Assembly: GCF_000293885.2 (NCBI RefSeq)
Contig: NZ_CP010945.1
Coordinates: forward strand, 1,694,001-1,758,000
Direction: 5' to 3'
DNA length: 64,000 bases
Source: Pseudomonas fluorescens NCIMB 11764
Lineage (GTDB): Bacteria > Pseudomonadota > Gammaproteobacteria > Pseudomonadales > Pseudomonadaceae
Both the position numbers and the translations under genes were made by a program. Positions 16,828 to 24,715 of the stretch are shown here, one piece after another (position 1 is the stretch's first letter; each line of letters begins with the position of its first letter). The notes beneath the pieces are model-generated. The model made no database searches. It was not told the DNA's origin and saw nothing but the letters and a program-made list of their open reading frames with translations.

Positions 16828-16922
16828 TGTGGGAGCGAGACCGGCTTGCCGGCGATGAGGCCGTCACATCCGGCAGGTATGCTGACTGTCACGCCGCTTT
16901 CGCGAGCAGGCTCGCCCCCACA
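16828..16922. repeat. REP pair between glnE and waaF
   Basis: A TGTGGGAGCGAG... arm with an inner CCGGCTTGCCGG hairpin (16828-16857) faces an inverse CGCGAGCAGGCTCG...CCACA arm (16895-16922). This is the common fluorescens-group REP type found next to gene ends. The spacer shows no coding remnant that I can recognise. Confidence 0.7.
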
Positions 16923-16956
16923 GTAGATCTGCAGTGTTTTGTAGAATTCTCGAGGC

Positions 16957-16987
16957 GGGGAGGCGTATGCCTCCCCGGTTCGTTTTT
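16957..16987 (+). terminator. Probable terminator just ahead of waaF
   Basis: An 8-base perfect stem GGGGAGGC/GCCTCCCC with a four-base loop (16957-16976) is followed by GGTTCG and five Ts (16983-16987). It would end glnE read-through 10 bases before waaF. The closeness to the waaF start is unusual and could instead give attenuation or a structured 5' leader. Confidence 0.6.
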
Positions 16988-16996
16988 GGAAACCAC

Positions 16997-18031
16997 ATGA
17001 AAATTCTGATCGTTGGGCCCAGTTGGGTCGGTGACATGGTGATGGCGCAGACACTGTTTCAGTGTCTCAAGCAACGCCACCCGCAGTGCGAAATCGACGT
17101 CCTGGCCCCCGAATGGAGCCGGCCGATTCTTGAACGCATGCCCGAAGTTCGCCAGGCCTTGAGCTTTCCGCTCGGTCACGGTGCTTTGGAGCTGGCGACG
17201 CGTAGGCGCATCGGCAAATCCCTGGCCGGCCAGTACGACCAGGCGATCCTGTTGCCCAATTCCCTGAAGTCGGCATTGGTGCCGTTTTTTGCCGGCATCC
17301 CGAAGCGCACCGGCTGGCGCGGCGAATTCCGCTACGGCCTGCTCAATGACGTGCGTACGCTGGACAAAGAACGTTACCCGCTGATGATCGAGCGCTTCAT
17401 GGCGCTGGCTTACGAGCCGGGCCTTGAACTGCCGAAACCGTACCCGCGCCCGAGCTTGCAGATCGATCCGGTCACCCGCGAAGCGGCGCTGGCCAAATTC
17501 GGTCTGGCCCTCGACCGCCCGGTGTTGGCGCTGTGCCCCGGTGCCGAGTTCGGCGAGTCCAAGCGCTGGCCGTCCGAGCATTACGCCAAGGTCGCCGAAG
17601 CGAAAATTCGCGAAGGCTGGCAAGTCTGGCTGTTCGGTTCGAAAAACGATCACGCCGTAGGCGAAGACATCCGCGCGCGCTTGATTCCCGGCCTGCGGGA
17701 AGAGTCGGTGAACCTCAGCGGCGGCACGTCGCTGGCCGAAGCCATCGATTTGCTGTCCTGCGCACATTCGGTGGTGTCCAACGACTCCGGCCTGATGCAC
17801 GTTGCCGCGGCACTGAATCGCCCGCTGGTGGCGGTGTACGGCTCGACGTCACCGGGCTTTACGCCGCCGCTGGCCGAGCACGTCGAGATCGTGCGCCTGG
17901 GCATCGAATGCAGCCCGTGCTTCGATCGCACGTGCCGCTTCGGTCATTACAACTGCCTGCGCCAGCTGATGCCGCAAGCGGTGAACGAAGCCTTGCAGCG
18001 GTTGCAGGGCACTGTGGTCGAGGTCAAATAG
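16997..18031 (+). CDS. waaF: ADP-heptose:LPS heptosyltransferase II
   Basis: A 344-residue GT9 glycosyltransferase that adds the second L-glycero-D-manno-heptose to the LPS inner core at the cytoplasmic face of the inner membrane. ATG 16997 begins MKILIVGPSWVGDMVMAQ, the standard WaaF start, and CPGAEFGESKRWP and SNDSGLMHVAAALNRPLVA are typical of the ADP-heptose site. A longer frame reaching back to 16934 runs through a hairpin and is rejected. It is the first gene of a tight LPS core cluster, and waaC starts two bases after its stop. From memory, other Pseudomonas have ilvE between glnE and waaF; it is absent here. Confidence 0.96.
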   Translation: MKILIVGPSWVGDMVMAQTLFQCLKQRHPQCEIDVLAPEWSRPILERMPEVRQALSFPLGHGALELATRRRIGKSLAGQYDQAILLPNSLKSALVPFFAGIPKRTGWRGEFRYGLLNDVRTLDKERYPLMIERFMALAYEPGLELPKPYPRPSLQIDPVTREAALAKFGLALDRPVLALCPGAEFGESKRWPSEHYAKVAEAKIREGWQVWLFGSKNDHAVGEDIRARLIPGLREESVNLSGGTSLAEAIDLLSCAHSVVSNDSGLMHVAAALNRPLVAVYGSTSPGFTPPLAEHVEIVRLGIECSPCFDRTCRFGHYNCLRQLMPQAVNEALQRLQGTVVEVK

Positions 18032-18032
18032 T

Positions 18033-19094
18033 TTGCGGGTTCTGCTGATCAAGACTTCTTCGCTGGGCGACGTGATTCATGCGTTGCCGGCGTTGACCGA
18101 CGCGGCCCGGGCGATTCCCGGCATCACGTTCGACTGGGTGGTGGAAGAAGGTTTCGCCGAGATCCCGACCTGGCACCCGGCTGTAGGCAAAGTGATTCCG
18201 GTGGCGATCCGTCGCTGGCGCAAGAACATCTGGCAGACCATCAAGAGTGGCGAGTGGAAGCGCTTCAAGCAAAGCCTTCGCGCCACGAAATATGATCTGG
18301 TGATTGACGCGCAGGGCCTGCTGAAAAGCGCCTTGCTGACCCGCTATGTCAAGGCGCCGGTGGCAGGCCTCGATAACGGCTCGGCACGGGAACCGATCGC
18401 CGCGCGTTTCTACGATCGGCGTCTGGCGGTTGCCCGTGGCCAGCACGCGGTTGAGCGAGTGCGTCAGTTGTTCGCCATCGCCCTGGGCTACGACCTGCCC
18501 AATGGGTTGGGCGACTACGGCCTGAACGTCGAGCGCCTGGTGGAACTGCCGCGCAAGAACCCTTACGTGCTGTTCCTGCACGGCACCACCTGGGATACCA
18601 AGCACTGGCCTGAAGCCTACTGGCGCGAGCTGGCCGAGCGCGTCGGCTACCTGGGCGTCGGCGTGAAGCTGGCGTGGGGCAATCCGGCGGAAAAAGCCCG
18701 GGCCGAGCGCATTGCCAAGGACATGCGGCACGTCGAAGTGCTGCCCAAACTGAATCTGGCGGGCATCGGCAAAGTGCTGGCCGGTGCGCAGGCGTGCGTG
18801 GCGGTGGACACCGGCCTCGGTCACCTGGCCGCTGCACTGGACGTGCCGACGCTGTCGCTGTTCGGCCCGACTAACCCGGGCCTGACCGGCGCTTACGGCA
18901 AGGCCCAGATCCACATGGCCAGCGATTTCCCCTGCGCTCCGTGCCTGCAAAAGAAATGCACCTATCAACCGACGGCCGAAGATGCCCGCCGGTTCGACCT
19001 GAAACGCGAGTGGCCGCTGTGCTTCACGCGTCTGAATCCCGAGCGTGTCGCGACCCGACTGAGCACGTTGTTACTGGCTGAGGAGCTGCGCTGA
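18033..19094 (+). CDS. waaC: ADP-heptose:LPS heptosyltransferase I
   Basis: A 353-residue GT9 enzyme that adds the first heptose to Kdo2-lipid A. The start is TTG 18033, giving MRVLLIKTSSLGDVIHALPA, the conserved WaaC N-terminus; no ATG is available near it. VDTGLGHLAAALDVPTLSLF and the C-terminal segment CLQKKCTYQ are also family-like. It lies one base after the waaF stop and overlaps waaG at TGATG, so translation of waaF-waaC-waaG is coupled. The rare start codon may limit its level relative to waaF. Confidence 0.96.
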   Translation: MRVLLIKTSSLGDVIHALPALTDAARAIPGITFDWVVEEGFAEIPTWHPAVGKVIPVAIRRWRKNIWQTIKSGEWKRFKQSLRATKYDLVIDAQGLLKSALLTRYVKAPVAGLDNGSAREPIAARFYDRRLAVARGQHAVERVRQLFAIALGYDLPNGLGDYGLNVERLVELPRKNPYVLFLHGTTWDTKHWPEAYWRELAERVGYLGVGVKLAWGNPAEKARAERIAKDMRHVEVLPKLNLAGIGKVLAGAQACVAVDTGLGHLAAALDVPTLSLFGPTNPGLTGAYGKAQIHMASDFPCAPCLQKKCTYQPTAEDARRFDLKREWPLCFTRLNPERVATRLSTLLLAEELR

Positions 19095-20215
19095 TGCAAT
19101 TGGCATTCGTCTTGTACAAGTACTTTCCATTCGGGGGGTTGCAGCGTGATTTCATGCGCATCGCCCTGGAATGCCAAAAGCGTGGCCACCAGATTCGCGT
19201 CTACACGCTGATCTGGGAGGGCGATATTCCGCCGGGTTTCGAAGTGCTGGTGGCGCCGGTCAAGGCGTTTTTCAATCATCGGCGTAACGAGAAGCTCAGC
19301 GAGTGGATGGAGGCCGATCTGGCCAAGCGTCCGGTGGATCGCCTGATCGGCTTCAACAAAATGCCGGGCCTGGACGTTTACTACGCGGCCGACGGTTGCT
19401 TCGAAGACAAGGCGCAAAACCTGCGCAACTCGCTGTACCGTCGCTGGGGCCGCTACCGGCACTTCGCCGAGTACGAGCGCGCGGTGTTTGCCAGGGACGC
19501 CAAGACTGAAGTGTTGATGATCTCCGAGGTCCAGCAGCCGCTGTTCATCAAGCATTACGACACGCCGCTGGAACGCTTCCATTTGCTGCCGCCGGGCATT
19601 TCTCAGGATCGGCGCGCGCCACCGAATGCGGCTGAGATTCGTACCGGGTTCCGTCGTGAATTCAACCTGAAGGACGACGAGTTGCTGCTGGTGCAGATCG
19701 GCTCCGGGTTCAAGACCAAAGGCGTGGATCGCAGCCTCAAGGCGCTGGCCGCGTTGCCCGCTGATCTGAGGAAACGCACCCGGCTGTTTGTAATTGGCCA
19801 GGATGACCCCAAATTGTTCCAGATGCAGAGCGCTGCGTTGGGGCTCGGCGACAACGTGACGTTCCTCAAGGGCCGCAGCGATATTCCGCGTTTCCTGCTC
19901 GGGGCCGATCTGTTGATCCATCCGGCGTACAACGAAAACACCGGGACTGTGCTGCTCGAAGCCCTGGTGGCCGGTTTGCCGGTGCTGGTGAGTGCGGTGT
20001 GCGGTTACGCCCATTACATTGCCGAGGCCGACGCCGGTCTGGTGCTGGATGAACCCTTCGATCAGGCGCAACTGACGCAATACCTGACCGGTATGTTGAA
20101 CGACGCTCAAGCACGGGCGGCCTGGAGCCGCAACGGTCTGGCCTTCGCCGAGACGGCAGACCTCTACAGCATGCCGCAACACGCGGCCGATGTGATTCTG
20201 GCGGAGCACGCTTAA
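19094..20215 (+). CDS. waaG: LPS core glucosyltransferase I (GT4)
   Basis: A 373-residue GT-B glycosyltransferase that transfers the first hexose (or N-acetylgalactosamine in P. aeruginosa) onto heptose II. The start MQLAFVLYKYFPFGGLQRDF is the known WaaG motif including the glycine loop, and PAYNENTGTVLLEALVAG near the C-terminus holds the E-x7-E nucleotide-sugar motif. ATG 19094 overlaps the waaC TGA by one base, and the following waaP overlaps by one base. The acceptor sugar and donor in this strain cannot be told from sequence. Confidence 0.95.
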   Translation: MQLAFVLYKYFPFGGLQRDFMRIALECQKRGHQIRVYTLIWEGDIPPGFEVLVAPVKAFFNHRRNEKLSEWMEADLAKRPVDRLIGFNKMPGLDVYYAADGCFEDKAQNLRNSLYRRWGRYRHFAEYERAVFARDAKTEVLMISEVQQPLFIKHYDTPLERFHLLPPGISQDRRAPPNAAEIRTGFRREFNLKDDELLLVQIGSGFKTKGVDRSLKALAALPADLRKRTRLFVIGQDDPKLFQMQSAALGLGDNVTFLKGRSDIPRFLLGADLLIHPAYNENTGTVLLEALVAGLPVLVSAVCGYAHYIAEADAGLVLDEPFDQAQLTQYLTGMLNDAQARAAWSRNGLAFAETADLYSMPQHAADVILAEHA

Positions 20216-21021
20216 TGAAGTTGATGCTGGCTGAACCGTTCAAGAGCCTTTGGGCCGGACGCGATCCATTCGCCGAGGTCGAAGGGCTTCAGGGCGAGGT
20301 GTACCGCGAGCTGGAAGCTCGTCGCACGTTACGCACCGAGGTGAACGGCAACGGGTTTTTCGTGAAGATTCACCGTGGCATTGGCTGGGGCGAAATCTTC
20401 AAAAACCTGCTGACGGCCAAGCTGCCGGTGCTCGGCGCGGGTCAGGAATGGAAAGCCATTCAGCGCCTGCAGGAAGTCGGCGTGCCAACCATGACGGCGG
20501 TTGCCTACGGCGAGAAGGGCAGCAACCCGGCGGATCAGCATTCGTTCATCGTCACCGAAGAACTGGCGCCGACCGTCAGCCTCGAAGACTTCAGCATCGA
20601 CTGGGTCAAGAACCCGCCGGAGCCGAGACTCAAGCGCGCGCTGATCGCCGAAGTGGCACGCATGACCGGCATGATGCACCGCGCCGGGGTCAACCACCGC
20701 GACTGCTACATCTGTCACTTCCTGCTGCACACTGACAAACCGGTGACTGCTGACGACTTCAAGCTCTCGGTGATCGACCTGCACCGCGCCCAGACCCGCC
20801 CGACGATTACCCAACGCTGGCGCAACAAGGATTTGGCGGCGCTGTACTTTTCGGCCCTGGACATCGGCCTGACCCGACGCGACAAGCTGCGTTTCCTCAA
20901 GGGTTATTTCCAGCAACCCCTGCGCCAGATCCTCGGCGAAGAAGCCGGGTTGCTCACCTGGCTCGAAGGCAAGGCCAGCAAACTCTATGACCGTAAACAG
21001 CGATACGGGGATGCGCTCTGA
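20215..21021 (+). CDS. waaP: LPS core heptose(I) kinase
   Basis: A 268-residue kinase that phosphorylates heptose I, needed in Pseudomonas for outer membrane integrity and LPS export. The N-terminus MKLMLAEPFKSLWAGRDPF and the catalytic loop HRDCYICHF (D163) are WaaP hallmarks; FKLSVIDLHRAQ supplies the metal-binding Asp. ATG 20215 overlaps waaG and the stop overlaps the next kinase by one base. It leads a run of four consecutive kinase-like genes that presumably build the highly phosphorylated Pseudomonas inner core. Confidence 0.96.
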   Translation: MKLMLAEPFKSLWAGRDPFAEVEGLQGEVYRELEARRTLRTEVNGNGFFVKIHRGIGWGEIFKNLLTAKLPVLGAGQEWKAIQRLQEVGVPTMTAVAYGEKGSNPADQHSFIVTEELAPTVSLEDFSIDWVKNPPEPRLKRALIAEVARMTGMMHRAGVNHRDCYICHFLLHTDKPVTADDFKLSVIDLHRAQTRPTITQRWRNKDLAALYFSALDIGLTRRDKLRFLKGYFQQPLRQILGEEAGLLTWLEGKASKLYDRKQRYGDAL

Positions 21022-21755
21022 TGTCGGGCTGGAGACTGGAACCTGCTTACAGTGACCTGGCCGATGATTTTGGCAGTCTTGAGGCGGTGTTTGCCCTTCA
21101 GGGCGAGCAGTTGACCCGCGACCCGTTGTCCGAGGTTGTCCGCGTCCAGCTCAAGGGCGTCAACTATTACGTCAAGCGCTACGTGGGCGCAGGCAAAGGC
21201 CTGCGCCGCTACCTCGGCAAGCCGCGGGTGAAGATGGAATGGCAAAACCTCAAGCGCTTTGCCAAGTGGGGCATTCCCACCGCAGAGGTGGTGGCCTGGG
21301 GGCTGGAACGGCGCGGTGCAGCCTACGCTCGCGGTGCGATGATCACCCGTGAACTGCCCAATACCGAAGACCTGAATGCCCTGGCTGAACGACGTGACCC
21401 GAAACTGACGGATCGCGCCTGGGTCGATCACATCAGTCGGCAACTGGCCGGTTACACCCGGATCATGCATGACAATCGCTTCACCCATAATGATTTGAAG
21501 TGGCGCAACCTGCTGGTCGACGATCAGGCACAACTGTTCCTGATCGACTGTCCCAACGGTGACTTCTGGAGCGGCTTCTGGCTCAAGTACCGCATCACCA
21601 AGGATCTGGCATGTCTCGACAAGGTCGCCAAGTATCACCTGTCGGCCACCCAGCGACTGCGCTTTTACCTGCAATACCGCCAACGGACGCGGCTCAATGC
21701 GGCCGATAAAAAGCGGATCCGGCACGTGGTGAGATTTTTCGAGGGGCGCGAATGA
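21021..21755 (+). CDS. wapP: LPS core kinase of the InaA/WapP type
   Basis: A 244-residue protein of the lipopolysaccharide kinase (Kdo/WaaP/InaA) family. The catalytic loop is FTHNDLKWRNLLVDD with Asp and Asn, and LFLIDCPNGDFW holds the second Asp. It corresponds by position and length to P. aeruginosa wapP, the gene after waaP, as I recall the locus; its exact phosphorylation site is not known from sequence. It is coupled to waaP by a one-base overlap and to the next kinase by four bases. It is cytoplasmic with no membrane segment. Confidence 0.8.
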   Translation: MSGWRLEPAYSDLADDFGSLEAVFALQGEQLTRDPLSEVVRVQLKGVNYYVKRYVGAGKGLRRYLGKPRVKMEWQNLKRFAKWGIPTAEVVAWGLERRGAAYARGAMITRELPNTEDLNALAERRDPKLTDRAWVDHISRQLAGYTRIMHDNRFTHNDLKWRNLLVDDQAQLFLIDCPNGDFWSGFWLKYRITKDLACLDKVAKYHLSATQRLRFYLQYRQRTRLNAADKKRIRHVVRFFEGRE

Positions 21756-22504
21756 CTGATTTTCTGGCCGCTGAAGACCGGGCGCTTTTGGAGCGTCACG
21801 GCCTCGGCACCTTCGATGCACTGTGGGCCCGGCAGCTTGAGGCTGTGGATGAGCCCAACACCGCGCGCGGTGGCTGGAGCAGCGTGTTTCGGCTGGATCT
21901 TGAAGGTCACGGCTTCTACCTCAAGCGCCAAAGCAACTACCAGATGCGCACCTTGCACGCGCCCTTTGGCGAGCCGAGTTTTGCCCGGGAATTTCGCAAC
22001 ATCAGCCGTTATGAAAAGCTTGGCATTCCGGCGCTGAAAGCGGTTTTTTTCGGTGAGCGCAAGGTCGACGGCGAGGTCCGCGCGGTTTTGCTGACCCGTG
22101 CACTGGACGGCTGGGATGACCTGGATTCGCTGTTGCAGCGCTGGTCGGATCTGAGCCCGGCGCAGCACTCGGCCATTTTGCAGGCCTGCGGGCTATTGGC
22201 TCGGCGCCTGCACGGTGCGCGTCAGGTCCACGGCTGTTTCTACCCCAAGCACATTTTTCTCCAGGCCACCGGCGACGGTTACATGGCCCAGCTCATCGAC
22301 CTGGAAAAGACCCGGCCGCTGCTGTTCGGTCAGCGTGACCGGATCAAGGATCTGGAACCGCTGACCCGGCGCTCGCCCCAGTGGAGCGATGCACAGCTGC
22401 GCGAGCTGTTGGCCACCTACCTGGATCAACCGCCGGACAGTTCGCTGATCGACAGCTGGCTGGCGAAATTGACCGCGCGGCGTAGTTACAAGAGGTCCAA
22501 CTGA
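21752..22504 (+). CDS. wapQ: LPS core kinase of the InaA/WapQ type
   Basis: A 250-residue kinase-fold protein. The N-lobe has GGWSSVFRLDLEGHGFYLKRQ, with the Lys expected to bind ATP. The catalytic-loop His-x-Asp is changed: the segment reads VHGCFYPKHIFLQ, the same Cys-Phe-Tyr-x-Lys-His style seen in InaA-type proteins, and QLIDLEKTRP supplies the downstream Asp. Position matches P. aeruginosa wapQ as I recall it. The atypical loop means that kinase activity is less certain than for WaaP. Both ends overlap neighbouring genes by one to four bases. Confidence 0.72.
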   Translation: MTDFLAAEDRALLERHGLGTFDALWARQLEAVDEPNTARGGWSSVFRLDLEGHGFYLKRQSNYQMRTLHAPFGEPSFAREFRNISRYEKLGIPALKAVFFGERKVDGEVRAVLLTRALDGWDDLDSLLQRWSDLSPAQHSAILQACGLLARRLHGARQVHGCFYPKHIFLQATGDGYMAQLIDLEKTRPLLFGQRDRIKDLEPLTRRSPQWSDAQLRELLATYLDQPPDSSLIDSWLAKLTARRSYKRSN

Positions 22505-23955
22505 TGCGTTTGTCCGAACTGAAAGAGGCGGGACGCGACCCGGTGCTGCCGCTGAGTATCTCGCTGGCCGATGCCGCCGGGCCTGCCGAGTTGCAGTTGT
22601 TGAGCCTGTTGCGGGTGTTGCCGGGCCAGCGCTATGTCGGCGCCGGTGTCTGGCGTGGCCGGCCGGTATTGGCCAAGTTGCTGGTCGGCAGCAAAGCGGC
22701 GCGGCATTTCCAGCGTGAGCTGAGCGGCGTGCGCTTGCTCGCGGACCAAGGGCTGACTACGCCGCAGCTGTTGGCCGATGGCCTGAAGGACGGCGAAGGT
22801 GGCTGGCTGCTGTTCGATTACCTCGAAGGTGCGCAAAGCCTGGGGGATACCTGGAAACGGGTCGAGCATTTGCCGGTGCTCTCGGATGGGCAAGGGGCCG
22901 TGTTGGCCGAGGCGCTGGGCGCGATCGGCCAGATGCACCGCAAAGGGCTGTGGCAGGAAGACCTGCACCTGGACAACCTGCTGCGCCAGCGCGGTCGCCT
23001 GTATTTGATCGATGGCGCCGGGATTTGCAGTGAAACCCCCGGCCAGCCGCTGTCGCGACAGAAAGTCCTGGAAAACCTCGGGGTGTTTTTTGCTCAGTTG
23101 CCCAGGTCGCTGGAGCCGTTCACTGAAGAATTGCTGGTGTATTACCTCCTGAGCAATGGCGAACATGCCTTGCCGATGGAGGCGTTGCAGAAGCAGATCG
23201 ACAAGGTGCGCAGTTGGCGCCTCAAGGACTTTCTGATCAAGGTCGGCCGCGAATGCACGCTGTTCAGCGTGCAGCGTGGCGCCTTCGGTTTACGGGCGAT
23301 TCGCCGCGAAGAAGAAGCGGCGATGTTGCCGGTGCTGGAACAGGCCGATGCGTTGCTCGATCAAGGGCATCTGTACAAGACCGGCGGTGCGGCGAGCGTC
23401 GGCAAGGTCGAAGTGGCCGGTCGTACCCTGGTGATCAAACGCTACAACATCAAGGGGTTCGCCCACTGGCTCAAACGCTTCTGGCGCCCGAGCCGTGCCT
23501 GGCATTCCTGGCGCGAAGGCAATCGATTGGCGTTCCTCGGGATCGCTACGCCGAAACCGTTGGCGGTGCTGGAAAAGCGTTTTCTCTGGTTGCGCAGTCG
23601 GGCTTATCTGGTGACCGAGCACCTTCCGGGGCCGGACATCATCGAACGGTTCGCGCCGTACGTTGACAGCGGTGATGCGCCCGAAGCCGAGCTGGTGGCG
23701 CTGGATCACCTGTTTGCGGAGCTGATTCGCGAGCGGATCAGCCACGGCGACTTCAAGGGCCATAACCTGTTCTGGCAAGAGGATCGCTGGGCGCTGATCG
23801 ATCTCGATGCGATGTGCCAGCATGGCTCGTTCCACAGTTTCGCCCCGGCCTATGCACGGGATCGGGCGCGGTTCATGCGTAACTGGCCTGAAAGCAGTGC
23901 ATTGCATCAGGTGATTGATCAGCGTTTGCCCAAAGATATCTCAGGCGCTGGCTGA
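22504..23955 (+). CDS. Two-domain LPS kinase-like protein
   Basis: A 483-residue protein that looks like two InaA-family kinase folds in tandem. The first half has WQEDLHLDNLLRQ followed by LYLIDGAGI (about residues 155-180). The second has RISHGDFKGHNLFW followed by WALIDLDAM (about residues 410-440). Both copies keep the catalytic Asp, the Asn and a downstream Asp, although the first lacks the usual His before the Asp. It is the fourth kinase of the waaP run and matches the position of a putative core kinase in P. aeruginosa. It may add two phosphates, or use one half for regulation. The operon appears to end here; a REP follows. Confidence 0.75.
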   Translation: MRLSELKEAGRDPVLPLSISLADAAGPAELQLLSLLRVLPGQRYVGAGVWRGRPVLAKLLVGSKAARHFQRELSGVRLLADQGLTTPQLLADGLKDGEGGWLLFDYLEGAQSLGDTWKRVEHLPVLSDGQGAVLAEALGAIGQMHRKGLWQEDLHLDNLLRQRGRLYLIDGAGICSETPGQPLSRQKVLENLGVFFAQLPRSLEPFTEELLVYYLLSNGEHALPMEALQKQIDKVRSWRLKDFLIKVGRECTLFSVQRGAFGLRAIRREEEAAMLPVLEQADALLDQGHLYKTGGAASVGKVEVAGRTLVIKRYNIKGFAHWLKRFWRPSRAWHSWREGNRLAFLGIATPKPLAVLEKRFLWLRSRAYLVTEHLPGPDIIERFAPYVDSGDAPEAELVALDHLFAELIRERISHGDFKGHNLFWQEDRWALIDLDAMCQHGSFHSFAPAYARDRARFMRNWPESSALHQVIDQRLPKDISGAG

Positions 23956-23970
23956 ATCGGACCTGCGGTC

Positions 23971-24056
23971 CTATCGCGAGCAAGCCCCCTCCCACACTGC
24001 TCCGGGCCTTACGCAGATTATGCGCAAAGCCAGGAAACTGTGGGAGCGGGCGTGGT
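23971..24056. repeat. REP-like inverted pair after the kinase run
   Basis: CTATCGCGAGCAAGCCCCCTCCCACAC (split at 23971-23997) faces a TGTGGGAGCGGG arm (24039-24050). The copies are less perfect than in other REPs of the window. The surrounding 252 bases (23956-24207) hold no other recognisable gene. Confidence 0.55.
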
Positions 24057-24207
24057 CTGGGCGGCCTTGCGACGATTGCGTCAGGCCAGTCACCCGAGAT
24101 TAAGGGACAAGTTCTTATGAAATGTCCTACATGATCTCCAGACCCCATGAACTGTGCCCTGAATAGTCGCGATGCTAGTTTGCCTGACGTTCCTCGGAGG
24201 GCAGGTC

Positions 24208-24543
24208 TTGACTATAAAAACGGTTGTCCTATTCATCGCATGCTCATTGGCACTCTCCGGCTGCGGCACCGCTGTCACAGTCCTGCAAAATGACGAAGAC
24301 GCGGCGCGCAGCCTGCGCAAGCAAAAAACCTACTGCCAGTCCATCCCGCGTATCTACAGCGGCCTGGCCTACGATTTCTGCGTCTTGAATGCCCCGCCTG
24401 ACCCTACGGGCTTTCTCGTCCCGCTGGTCCTGCTGGATCTGGCGTTGTCGGGTGCGCTGGATACCGTTTCCCTGCCCTACACGATTTACCGACAAGGGGT
24501 GGATGGCAATATCAGGATCTACTGGCGGGCGAGCCGCGGTTAG
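24208..24543 (+). CDS. YceK/YidQ-like small lipoprotein
   Basis: A 111-residue protein started at TTG 24208, chosen because GGAGGG lies six bases upstream and it places a compact lipoprotein signal MTIKTVVLFIACSLALSGC at the N-terminus; the lipobox is LSGC. The mature part starts CGTAVTVL and ends with a conserved-looking DLALSGALDTVSLPYTIY, resembling the YceK/YidQ (DUF1375) family of envelope lipoproteins of unknown role. The gene sits between the LPS kinases and the carbamoyltransferase and has flanking gaps of about 170-250 bases, so it is probably transcribed alone. Confidence 0.7.
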   Translation: MTIKTVVLFIACSLALSGCGTAVTVLQNDEDAARSLRKQKTYCQSIPRIYSGLAYDFCVLNAPPDPTGFLVPLVLLDLALSGALDTVSLPYTIYRQGVDGNIRIYWRASRG

Positions 24544-24617
24544 CCCAGGGTTTCGGCGTCGTGCAGGCCATCATTGCGCCGCTGATAACCGTAGGGTCAT
24601 TCCTACTATGTTTACGC

Positions 24618-24715
24618 TATAATCCCGCCCTTTAGCTGTCTCTCGCCCTCTTGCGAGGGCACATTCATTTTGAGGCGCCTTGCGCCTGCATGCAGACTAA
24701 AGAGGCTAGACCCCT
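24618..24715 (+). promoter_or_regulatory. Promoter and hairpin leader of the carbamoyltransferase operon
   Basis: A consensus -10 TATAAT is at 24618-24623; the -35 is poor. The leader then carries a GCCCTC/GAGGGC hairpin (24645-24660) and a GGCGC/GCGCC hairpin (24674-24686) before the GTG start at 24716. AGAGG (24701-24705) is the likely ribosome site. The hairpins could stabilise the message or modulate translation. Confidence 0.45.

Noticed and set aside
16934..16996. Longer waaF start
   Set aside because: It would code through a terminator-like hairpin, and the standard WaaF N-terminus begins at 16997.
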